Of a stretch of DNA of 64,000 nucleotides, positions 11,766-23,900 are shown piece by piece. Position 1 is the first letter of the stretch; every line of letters starts with the position of its first letter. The stretch lies in NCBI GenBank assembly GCA_016648135.1, contig JADDOH010001545.1:124001-188000 (forward strand). The letters are read 5' to 3'. Under the pieces are notes generated by a model. That model was not told the DNA's origin. It saw only the letters and a program-made list of their open reading frames with translations, and did no database searches. The translations under genes and the position numbers were made by a program. Source of the DNA: Agrypnia vestita. Lineage: Eukaryota; Arthropoda; Insecta; Trichoptera; Phryganeidae.

Positions 11766-11918
11766 TGAGCCGGGACCATGGCGGAAGCGCACTCTGCCGT
11801 GGCCTTCTCCTTCGCCATCACCCACGAGGGATGGGACGTGAACTTCGACCGAGAGGTGTTGGGGCTGATCTGGGAGTCGGGAGTGCGCTCCTGGAAGAAG
11901 CGTATCGCCAGGTTTAGG
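11766..11918 (+). CDS. CPT1: CPT1 exon 1, start codon and N-terminal regulatory segment
   Basis: The ATG at 11778 opens 47 codons ending in AGG before a GTAAGT donor at 11919 (phase 0). The peptide starts [20 protein letters not shown] and ends [11 protein letters not shown], the cytosolic N-terminus of CPT1. Glu3 and His5, which are needed for malonyl-CoA inhibition in rat liver CPT1, are both present. A pyrimidine-containing tract ending CGCAG at 11761-11765 looks like a splice acceptor, so the exon probably starts at 11766 with 12 nt of 5' UTR and at least one noncoding exon lies upstream. The exon is GC-rich compared with its flanks. Confidence 0.94.
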
Positions 11919-14900
11919 GTAAGTGACCTTCGTGTCTTTCTATAATCTGATTAGAACTTCTTCGAAAGTTCCCCATTTCTATATCTGTCATGGACCAACG
12001 AATTACGACCTGATTATCCACCCTTCCTAAATGACTTAACTAAACCCTTAGCACTGAAATTTCTTCCACTTATGTGTTGTACGTATTTTTTGTTTAAAAT
12101 AATGGTTGGAATTATCGGAGAAGTGGGAGTTTGATCGCTAGTGTATTTTCTGATCAGGTTTACTTTTTCTTTTGATATTTTTCGCTGAACCTTCGAGCTA
12201 AGCAATAATAATTATCCCTAAAGGCCATCGAAGAGTACAATGGGCATCCGTTTGACCTGCTCGACATTGTCACCATTGTAGGCCCCGCTTTTCTTTGTGT
12301 CGTCGTGAACCGATACTACGCTAAATGTAGTAAATAAAACAATATTTCTTCCCTCGTGGTCGATAACAACAGGTTTCACCGACCTATTGTTAAGGATTGT
12401 CGGAGCCTTACTTCCTTCCGTCACCGAGCTATTGTACGACAGCGGGACACAATCATATATATTTAGCAGGTCGATGATATTTTAAATCAACTCAACACGT
12501 TAAAAGGAAAATAATGTTGACCGTATGGCCGCCTCTTTTTCATTACACTATAGTATACTGCGATTTCTTAGAATGTTGTCTGTTTTCAGCTGTTGAATTG
12601 TCAAAATCAATTTGTTATATAAAAAGCAGCTTATACATTAACATGATGCTGCCGGGTACATTAAGGGCGATGGCCCAGTAATTCCCGCGTGACTCCACGG
12701 ACTCTATAACCACAGGTTTAGAGGAGAACTCGATTCCAACGGAAGGGAGGTAGGCTGTTGTCGTGGTTACAGGGCATATTGAGTTGTGTTGAAAGAATGA
12801 GAATGCCGACGAAAGAAAAGGCGTGGAATGTATAAGTGGAGCCTTTATGAATGGAAGAGGATGCGTGGATCAGATTTTCGCACTACGCCAGATTTTTTGC
12901 CAAATAATCAACAACTTTGTGGATCTGCAAAAGGCATATGAAAGAGTGATAAGACGAGTTTTGAGTCGGGGTAAAGGATGAGCTCAATGAGCCAATTATT
13001 TCCCTGTGTGAAGGAAACGGTTCTTGTGTAAGAATTGGTCGTCGGTGTCAGACAGGGGTAATGTCACCGTGGCTTTTCAACCTGTAATTGTATGAAAGAA
13101 TTGAAGAAATTAGTAAAGGATGTAGGAGTGAGAATGCACGAGCTTACCGTATCCGGCCTACTGTCTAATACAAGCAGACGGTGTAGTGTTAGTGTACGCT
13201 CAGACTAATAGTAAAGCTGATCGAGTAAACTTCTGATGAATGTTAGCTAATCAAAAGTTGTGGTGTTCGAATAAGACGAAAGAGTGACTAGTTGCGATAT
13301 AATGATAAACTGTGGCCGGCGCCGTACTGCACGTATCTTCCGCCGCGTCTTTTCTGTCGCGTAAAATCGGCAAGGCAAATGGATCGACCAATCATCCGTG
13401 TAGTGTGTTTGATAAGCGCATATTGAATAAAAAGAAATGTAGCGGCGTTCCGCGACCGAAGAGACGCGGCGAAAGATGCGCGTAGTGTGGCGCCGGCCTA
13501 TGAATACTTGGAATGAGAAAACGAGTTTGTATATTTGGGATGGGTGTTTACTAGAAGCGGCAGACCTGAGAATGATATCAAACAAAGTAATTGGGGCTCT
13601 AAATGCCTCTAAAAAAAAAAAAAAAAAATTATGGCCAGTAAGAATCTGGCAAAGGAAACAGGACTAGACTAGTGTAAAATAATGATAAAAAACTAATGTA
13701 AAAAATTCCGAATTTCATGTACGGAAGTGAAGCCTGGAATTGGGAAAAAAGAATAAAGTAGACTGAATCGTGTGAAAAATCTCTTAACGATCTCATGTAT
13801 AAAATATGAAAAATCTCTTTACGATCACGTTCGTGTATAGATTCTAGCGAAATTTTGAATGATGAATTTGAATTGATTTTTAAAGTTAAGAATAATTTTG
13901 CTTAATGTGAATGTCTTTTCATATTATTAATGAAAATACGGTATCAATTATTGACTATAAATAAGGTTCCCCACTTTATCCCCTCTCCGAGTTTCAAGAA
14001 AGGACATGCTTTTTTATATTTTACACATTATTTGCTTCTTCCGTATCCGTTTGTTTTTAAAATTCTCGGTAACTTCTGTTGCGATAAGAAATGTGGACCA
14101 ACGAAGTGCCGATACATATAGTTTATTTATCAATATTAAATAAATAAACAACAACGTTGCACGTACGTGTGGTTGCTGAACTGTAACCAAAAACAAAACA
14201 ATTAATCCGTCTTGTTGATTTATTGACTCACTTGAAGCAATTCCGCAAAGTATATTTATATCTACATACGGGTACGCGGTCACACGTCAAAATGTTTTGA
14301 TAACGAGTCAGACAACTCACATACCCGAGTATTTTGTTAGGTCTAATAATGTTTTACTGTTGTGAAAATATTGAAATAATAGACATACTGTCCACGGATT
14401 AGCATACTTTGATATCTTTGTCTAACGGTGTCGTCTCCTATCGGAGGTCGGCGATCATTCTGGCGATTGCGATTTTATGCAATTATGTGCAACTCAGTAG
14501 AGTTACACTTATTCCAGTCCCTCAAGTTACGCAACCATGAGATGCGGCTTCTTTTACCACTTATTTCTCCTTGGATAATGAGTTGGTTCAGACTACATTT
14601 TGGTCCTCATAATATGTGAAGCTTTCTTTTCTTGATAGTCCGCAGCACTTCTCGGTCTTTTTCCTTACGCCGGAGGACTTCAACATTCGTAACTCTATCC
14701 ACCCAGGAAACTTTCAGTATGCGTCCATAGAGCCACATATCAAAAGACTCGACTTTGCGGATTAGTTCTTGGTTGAGTGTCCAATGCCTCCACCCCAAAT
14801 AGGAGTATGGCAAAAATATAACACCGAGCCATGCGCATTCTAAGTTGCAGTTTTTTTAATGTACTATGTATGATACCTATGGTTAAGCAAATTACAGCAC

Positions 14901-17900
14901 GCACCGTAATTATAAAGGAAAATAACTTATTATTTAATATACTTTCCAATGTCATTGTCGTTATCTCCTCACGCTCCCGCTCGACATTTTATTTATTTGT
15001 ATGTTTCATTTAATTATGAGTTTTATGTTTATGTAATATCAAACTGGTCGAAATTACAACACAGTGAAGACTCTTCATTTATTCTTTGATGTTCAATTTT
15101 TTTGCTCAAGTAATCCGTCCGAAGGAAACGGGCTAGTCGGTCTAGTGGTAAGCATAGTGATCGGGATCAGGAGTTCCGCAAGTTAATCCTTTTGTAATAG
15201 CGCAGAGAATATTTATGTGACATATGGGCTATGCATCGAAAGAAGTACTTGAAACTATTGCTGGATGAAATAAGAATTAAGGTGTTAAGTGAATACTGCC
15301 ACCGATTCGCGGCGATGAGATTCAAATGATCCACTCAAAATCAATTAAACTTTTATTGAAAACTTAAAGTCACTTGACACAAACCTAACTGGAACCATAT
15401 TCCACAATTTACACTAATTCATCGCTAGAATATTCCATACACGGGTACTCTTTATTCGTTGGTTGTCTATGATTCGCTTGCCGAATCACGCTCGGACAGG
15501 TGAGCAATTAGTGTAGCATTTTTTTTGTTTTTAGCGAAATTTAAAATAAATTAAATTTTATTAAATATTATTATTAAGTTCTGCGGGTTAACTATTTTTG
15601 AGTGTTACAGCTGTTTCGGCTTGCAAGGCCACTATCAAGATGAATTTACTCGAGCAACTAGAAATAAATAAATACAAAAAGGATCCAAACATTAAACTTT
15701 TAAATAGTCAACAAAAAATGATCTTCTCTCCACTTCTCAATATCTTGTCTATATATATTCTATATATATAAAAACCCAAAATCAAGGACATAAATTAAAA
15801 TAATATTTACAAATAACACTTGCAGAAAACGGGGAATTTTGATAATTAAGCATAATGTAAACCAAGGCACCTTTAATGATAAGTGCCCGGGAAAAATGAA
15901 CATTAATATAGGGTTTCACCACAAATATCTAATTACTCTAAAGGGGAAGGGGTAACTTAAAATTTTATAAATAAGTCGTTTGTACGTGATATATCCACTG
16001 TTTGATAATGACCTTGCAAGCCGGAACAGCTGTAAACACTTAAAAATAGTTAACCCGCAGAACTTAATAATAATATTGATTAAAATTCAATTTATTTTAA
16101 ATTTCGCTAAAAATAAATATGGAGTTCTACAAATTAAACACAAAAACCACAAATAAATAAATAAAAGCATTTTTTTGGTATAGAACTTCTTTTTTCCTTA
16201 AAATGGTTGGTGAGTGAAATTCTGCAGTGAGATTCAGAATGAGTCACCCTCGAAGCACTTAATGAAGGGATTTAGTCATCCTCGTGGTGCTGCAGTGCCT
16301 CGGATACAACATGGCCGATGGACACTTTCCCTGAGGGCATTTCGCAAGGCGAACCCAGAATCACTCAACTGGCTACAGAACCTGATAATTAAATTAATAC
16401 AATTCATAATTCAAGTGCAGCAATCATTTCAACTAAGGAAAAGATGTAGGGATATCTAAAAAAATATTTCTTCTTCTCGTATTAAAATCGTAATCAAATC
16501 AGTGTTTCATTATAATATGGTGTGCATTTGTAAAATGCTTCATAATATTTAATTAAGTATTTGGTCGATGCATAATCGTCCGATTTTTTTTTAAATTTCG
16601 AAGCGATTTAAAAAATCTTTAATTGACATTTATCGCAATATAATTCTTTCATAGGGTTATGAAATTCATTATGAAATTAAAACGGGCATCGAAAACCACT
16701 TACATTTACGCAACATTTTGCTGTACCACTTGAAGAAAGGGTGGAAATCTGCTAAATCAGTTCGCAATCTCAGCAATCTTTTCGGCGAAGGTACGGTAGG
16801 TAAGGTAGATTAGGCGAACAAATCACTATCGGCGAAAAGGCTCGCCGATAGTGGTTTGTTCGCTTCAAAGCTAATTCAGGCCCTAATGGCGGCTGTGGAA
16901 GAGGACGAGAACTGCACCACTGAGACACTGGACACTTTGCCCTCGTCGTCCGTCGTCGTCTTCGACCGTCTGGAATGGACGTTGATTGCGTCCACATCCC
17001 CGAATGATAATTTACATAATGTGATAGGTATAAACGCAAAGGCAATAATATCGCACTGAGGTGTTTCCGAGATAAATACGAGAAAATTTCAAGGAACAAA
17101 GAAATTTCTCTGGAATCTATGAAACCTATCGACGGTCCCTACGTAAACAGCCGAATCTGCAAATATTCGATTTTCGTTTTACTTTCTTAAACCATCCGTT
17201 ATTCTATATATTTGGATAATGTTAAAAAAGGGGTTAATTTTCTATTAGTACAAGCTTTGTTTGACACATTTTTTTTTAAACTTACGAAAATGTAGAATAA
17301 ATTGAAGGTTTTAAGATAACAAAACAGAAAATTAATTTTTGCAGATTTGACAGTAGGGGAGGGTGGGGCGTGTTGTGACAGGGGCAAGTTGTGACAACGC
17401 GTTTAAAATTCGTGCCATTTGACTTAGCGTTACCCGCATAGATTCATTTTATGTGAACTCCATAGCGTCAGTTGCTATCAAAATATTGAAGCCGTGCGGT
17501 TGATTTCATTAAAGTTAAACGATAAAGTTTGATTTTGAGGTACTCAACTAACTTTTTCTGCACTAATTCCAAGTGTTCTGTTATTTTACCAATACTAGGT
17601 GAGTAATTTTACATTTTATTTACAAAATATTGTGTCTTTTGGCTATATTATCAGCAATTAAGGAAAACCTTGCGGTAAATAAATTCACTTGCGTAGACAT
17701 TTTAATATAAAATGATCGAATGGGGCGAGTTGTTACAAAAATGTGGGGGCTAGTTGTGACATAATAAAAAAATTATTTTTACTAAAACTATTATTAGATG
17801 TGAAACTGTACAGTTCAATTATTATTTTTACTTTACTTTTTATATTCGTATTCAAAATGGTACGAAATTACATTAAAAAAACGAAGAGGGGTGAAATTCC

Positions 17901-20900
17901 CGAAAGTGTTTACGAACATACTGCTGCTGAGATAGAGGCTACAAACGTGTCTCTTTGAAAAGTCGCAATGTCTTTTGATGTCAATTATATGACACTAAAA
18001 CGATTCATAGATCGGAAAAAAGCCCGTTAGTTGTAAATTCTAAGGTGGGCTATTCCAACCCTGGACAAATTTTTACCCATGCGCAAGAAAAAGAACTTGG
18101 AGATTATGTCAAAATATGATCAAAATTCCCAATAATTGGACAACACCAATAAACACCAGAACAAATCCGGCCATTACCTAAAGCTCATCCAAGAAAGAAC
18201 CTACGTAATAGAAAGAAAATTTAAAGCGTAATTTTAACTGACATGCCAATAAAAAATCACTTAGAATTGGAAGATAATCTAAGGAAGGAAAAGAAAGGCG
18301 AAAAGATGCGAAAGCGTAAAATCACAAAAGGAACTAAAAAAAACAAGCACAAATAAAACAAAAGGGGAAATAAAGACAAAACTACACAAGAAAGAGACTT
18401 TTGGAGTGAAGAAACGAATTTTGGTGTCATTTTCATCCAGCGAGACTGTAGAGAAGCCACATATCATGGAAACTGATGACAGCGATGAAGAATGAAGAAG
18501 ATGAGCAATGCATTATTGTAAAAGCCCTTATTCTAATGATATTTCGGGTGAAAGGTGGGTGAGGTGCATAAATTGCCAAAGATGGTGTAATGAGCTATGT
18601 GCTGGAGTGGACGAATTCACTCAAGATTTTATTTGTGACTTTTGTTTGACTGGCAAAAAATAATTTTAATCGATTACAGAATTTTCTTAAAAAGAGTACA
18701 AATTTTGTTTATTTGTTGTTAGTTAATTATAAAACATGTTACTACTTGTATTATTAATTATTCATAATATTTGTTTTGTTAATTAAACTACTTAAATACT
18801 CAACAATATTTGACGATTAGTTCGTGACAACCTGCCCCACCCTTGTCACAACTGACCCCTCGGGTGGGGCAGGTTGTGACAATTCCCATATTTTGAAAAA
18901 CTGTATTTTGTTGCTTTGTCCTTTTGGTGACATGGTTAATAATGCTAATTTTTTATAGGTGAAGAATTGTTTGTTTCAACTAAAATATAATGTTTTTGAT
19001 ATTATTAAAGATTTTTCCACAACACCATTTTTCATAAATTAGTCACAACACGCCCCACCCTCCCCTACACGTGAGAACCGTCGCTATGTTTATTGGAAAT
19101 AAGTTTTTAAAAAACATTTACCACCTCAGTTTTGTTTTTATATGTGTGTATAGATAAATATTTAACTTTTAATTATGGACATTGCTAATGCTATTTACAT
19201 AATTGGTTATCGTTCTCATTACTACGATGTTTCAGTCTAAAATCGACATAAAATCTCACTTTAGTATGAAGCGGCCATTTTGACCACGACTTATCCTTGG
19301 GGGTTGATTGGTTGAAGTGGATATTGCTGCCTTAGCTTTTAATAGTGATTTGGAAACGTGATTTTGTGAGGGACAGATGCCATATTTCCTATAAAATCTC
19401 GCGGTGACTGAATTTTTGGATATCTCTGTCTTTGATTTTAAACCTCCCTGTATCTTTTGAGTTTGTTTTCGTTTTTGGCCATGTTATAATATAATTTTTA
19501 AATAACTGCGGATAATTTTATCATCATATATAATCTAAATCTATATATTCTATATCAATAGCATCAATCTAAAGTCTTTCACGAGTATTTGTGTTCTTAT
19601 AATATATATTCTTATAATATAAAAATATAGTCTAAATCAATAGCATCAATCTAAAGTCTTTCACGAGTATTTGTGATCTTCTAATACCTAAGTTTGCTTT
19701 CAATTTTTGTTACGTTTTAATATAATTTTTAAATAACAGCGGACAATTTTGCATCAATCTAAACCTTTCACGCGTATGTGTGTTCTTCTAATACCTAAGT
19801 TTGTTTTCGTTTCAAATTCCGACCTTGTAGAATGAAATTACTGGACTGTGGCTACAGGTCGACCACAATCAAAAGACCATTCCCTAGGTTCGTCCGGTAA
19901 GAAGAAAGCGGGGAAAAATTGCCTGGCGAGCCCTATTACAAGCCTCAATACGGTATTCCAAATAAATATATATTTTTTAGTTCAAAAAAGGTTACTTTCT
20001 AGAAAAACTTGTTTTTTTGTTAATTTTTTGCATAGTAACAACACACAAATTTTTTGCGCACAATCTTTTGAATGCGGTCTAGTATAGTTAAAATGATGTT
20101 TTTAAAGGTGTTATGTTTTGTGCTTACTTCCTTTTCAGTTTGCTATCAGTCCGAAGAGTTTAGTGACTGCCTAAGATCACACCAAAAGGTACACAGCACA
20201 CGCGCTGGCCTGGCCAGTACAGTAGTCAGGTCCTGTCACATTTCACGTTATGAAATCTTGTTATTACTCGCTCCCAGTGACGTAATACACAAATCTTGCC
20301 TGAGCCGCTGAAATGTGACGGACAGCACAAACAGCGGCACATCGTGTGATGTGACCAGGGTTGCCAACTTTTATTAGAAGAAATAGAGTATATCTGATTT
20401 CAAAGGAGGTAAATAAAGAGTACGGACTTATAAAAAAGAGTATCATTTATTTCAAATTTTTAAAAGGTATTTTTTGCCACTTTTGCAGCACATAACAATT
20501 TTTCATTGTTTTTAAAATAATTGTACGACTCCAAACATTCAAACTCTAAGTTGACATAGATCAGGAGCTCATTTTTAATCAATTTCAATGAAGCCCTGTT
20601 CCTCTCTTCCCGCCACTTCACATTCATGACCGAAAAGACTCTCAGTAAATGCTCAAGTGGCGGGAACAGATAGTATATTCTGTATATAGCTAACATTTTT
20701 TTTAAATAAAAAAATTCGGCAGGACATTTTTTAAATATGAATTGCCATTTTTCTGCAGTGGATTTTTGCATAAAATCTGCGTTATTTAACATTTCGCCTT
20801 GGAGTTCTTTTAAAATTATAACTTCTTTGCATCGTATATGCGTGACTAGCACTAGTATAGTAAACGTTGTGTAAGAAAGAGTATTTTAGCGTCCTCTATT

Positions 20901-23900
20901 AGTGTTATAGATTATAGAGTACGCCTACATGATATAGAGTACAATACTCTATTTTAGAGTACGGTTGGCAACCCTAGATGTGACGTCCTCTCCGCTCGGT
21001 CAATGGAGTGCGGATGAAATTAACGTAGGGCCGATTGCGCCAACCTGGATTATAGCAATCTTTCGTAAAAAAAAACATAGATATTTTTACAAAGACGGGT
21101 TGTGTGACTGGTGGAAAACCGAATGATCGATGGTTTCAACGAAAGGTTACTATAATCCAAATTGATGCGACCGGCCCGGAGTCAATAGAATTTTAAATTA
21201 AATTGAATTAAAAGTGTTTTAATTAAGATAAATTATAGAAGTGTCACAGAGACGAAGCTATTTATATAGGAAACGTCTATGGAAGTTTTTATACGATGGC
21301 CACACTTATGACCCGTATGAGCTGACTTTAGCGATCATTTTACACAATGCAATGTTCAAAATTCCACCGTAAGGACATTTAAAATACAGATAAAAAACAT
21401 ATATCCAACTTTCAAAAATATGGTATAATGTGGATGTTCTTACGGTGGAATTGGTGAACGTTGCATTGTGTAAAATGATCACATAAGCTAGCTCAGTGAT
21501 CACTTTACACAGTGAGACACAAGTCATTAGTCCTGAGGCCAGACTATTCTGTAATTTATCTTAATTAATGATTATGTGTGTGGACAATCTGTAGACAAAA
21601 TCCAGTAATTGTGTTCTCAGTACATACATAATATAAAAATATTGTTAAAAATGTTTTGATTGCATCAGAAATAGTAAATAGTGGACGTATCCGAAAGTCT
21701 TTTTCAGATCAGGTAAACCTTATGGTGGTCCTGTTAGAAACCTCAACAATCGGCGAGTTAAAATAAATTATTTACGGAGACGAGAATTGTTTTTCACGCT
21801 AGAAGAATGCGATATCCCACCCTCTCTGCCTACTCCTAAGGGGATACTAAATAAGTACGTACGATGCTTTTAAAAATAAATAAATAAATTCATATTCTTA
21901 TCAGTGCAATGGTCGCCATGCAGAAGTTGGCTATATTCGCCTTGCTCGTTATTTTATTTATTTATCTTTGGGAAAATTGATAGCAAATATTAAAATTTAC
22001 ATACATAAGATAAAAAAATAGTAAACCATGTCAATTATGAAATTTCCACCGATGATTGTTAATGATATGAGCAAGACAATATAAGATAATTTTTGGTTAC
22101 AAGGGGTGGGCAGGGTGGAGTGGAACTTAGGATTAGGATAAAGAAACGAAGGATGGGAGTACATGGGAGCATAAATTGAGTGAACTAGTTTAGTTATTTA
22201 TTTACTATAGGGCAATTTTGCAACACTACTGCTACGGTGATTATATTGCTGGCTCCCGCCATGCTTTTGGAGCCTACTGTCAACATTTCACGCAGGGGCA
22301 TGATATAAAACAACATTCTGACAACATTGTTTAAAACGTACACTTAATTCTTACTTTACTTTAATTCTTATAACATCGTTGTTTAAAACTTAAATCTTAC
22401 TTTACTTCTTTACTTTTTACTTTAACTCTTAAAAAATTGATTGCTGTGTGTCGATAATGTTATAGAAATGTACGTAAACTTTTAACTAAGAAATTCGGTA
22501 TTAATAAAATCATTTTTTTTATTAAAAAACAAAAAAAAGGGCTACAATCTTATAGACGAAAATAGGCAAATGTTTTTGTAAGTGATTTAAAAACCTATAT
22601 GCATTTGTCAAAATGCTTAATAAACCCAAAACACACAAACGTGCTTTCCGAATCAGTTACCCTTGGAAAATTGTACAGGGGAGCATCGCCAAAACGATGA
22701 TGGCGCGATCAAATAATGGAGCAAGTAATGCGATGCTGCTACATATTATAATTGGCATTTTACATACCAGACCTTTATCGAGAACGGTATTTACTAAGCG
22801 ATAAAATGAGTATTAAATCTACACGCCTACTGAAGAATTCACATTTATTTATATTGAGAAACGATTGCAACGCACCATAGCCACATTTATGGTCTCATAG
22901 TGTACTACTTTGTCTAAACTATTAGCCGACCAAGCGATGTGTAAGATTTTCTACCGCGTCAATGGCGGACAAGCAGTTTATAAGTCATTTCATAATAAAA
23001 AATCAATGTAGTTTTATGGTCACTTATTTGACCTTCGGTAAAAACATTTTCCGCTTCAAGGTCTGCCTTATACCGATCATCTAGGGTCATTGCACTTTGT
23101 TCTGTCCTGGGCAGCACCAATACAATAGTCTTCTTCTTCTTCTTCTTCCTTACCCTTTTTCCCTCCACTGCTGGATATAGGCCTCTTCCATTTTCTTCCA
23201 TTCATCTCTGTTTCTCCCCCTTCGCATCCAGATTCTTCTTGCTTGCTGGACAATATCCTCAGACCACCTTTTGGGAGGTCTTCCGACGCTTCTATTTTTC
23301 GTCCAGGGCCTCCACTATAGGATTCTGGGTGCCCATCTAGTATCCTCCTGTCGGTTCATATGTCCAGCCCACTGCCATTCTGGTTTCGCAATACGGTCCA
23401 TAATATCGGCAACTTTTGTTCGGCGTCTTATTTCTTCATTTCTGATTTTATCTCGAAGGCTCACGCCGAGCATCTGGCTTTCCATGGCCCGCTGTGTACA
23501 TTTTAATTTGTGTATGCTTTTTTCTGTTAGTGTTGCTGTTTCTAGGCCATATGTCAACATCGGTAGGATACATGTATCGAGCATACATGTATCATCAATA
23601 TGCAACAATAGTGTAAAAGATTTATTTTAATGGATTTAAACATTTGAACCTTGTCCGTTTGAAATCTCGGTTACTCGCATCTTGCCGTCTGTTTTTTATA
23701 CTCGCCGAACACTGCTTGCTTAATTCTAATGCCACGCCCCTTCCTCTTGAACCTTAATTTTGGTATCATTGTTGGTTCAGAAAACTAGTTATGGAATACT
23801 TTTCGAAAGTATGTGTACTATATGCTCTTTCCCAACCGTCGTCCGACCATCGAGCAACAACTCCCATCAGACTTAATAAGGTCATTGTCGTCGTGTCCAC

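Larger units (their letters stand above)
17356..19065 (+). mobile_element. pogo/Tigger-like DNA transposon, internally deleted
   Basis: Terminal inverted repeats of about 25 bp: GGGGAGGGTGGGGCGTGTTG at the left and CAACACGCCCCACCCTCCCC at the right. The element is flanked by TA on both sides (17354-17355 and 19066-19067), as expected of Tc1/mariner/pogo insertions. Broken remnants of a + strand transposase lie inside. The DDE core is missing. The GC-rich ends also carry extra copies of a GGGGCAGGTTGTGAC-like motif. Confidence 0.85.

Noticed and set aside
21909..21980. A 23-residue signal-peptide-like frame ([20 protein letters not shown])
   Set aside because: It runs straight into a low-complexity TTTA stretch and a stop; no exon structure.
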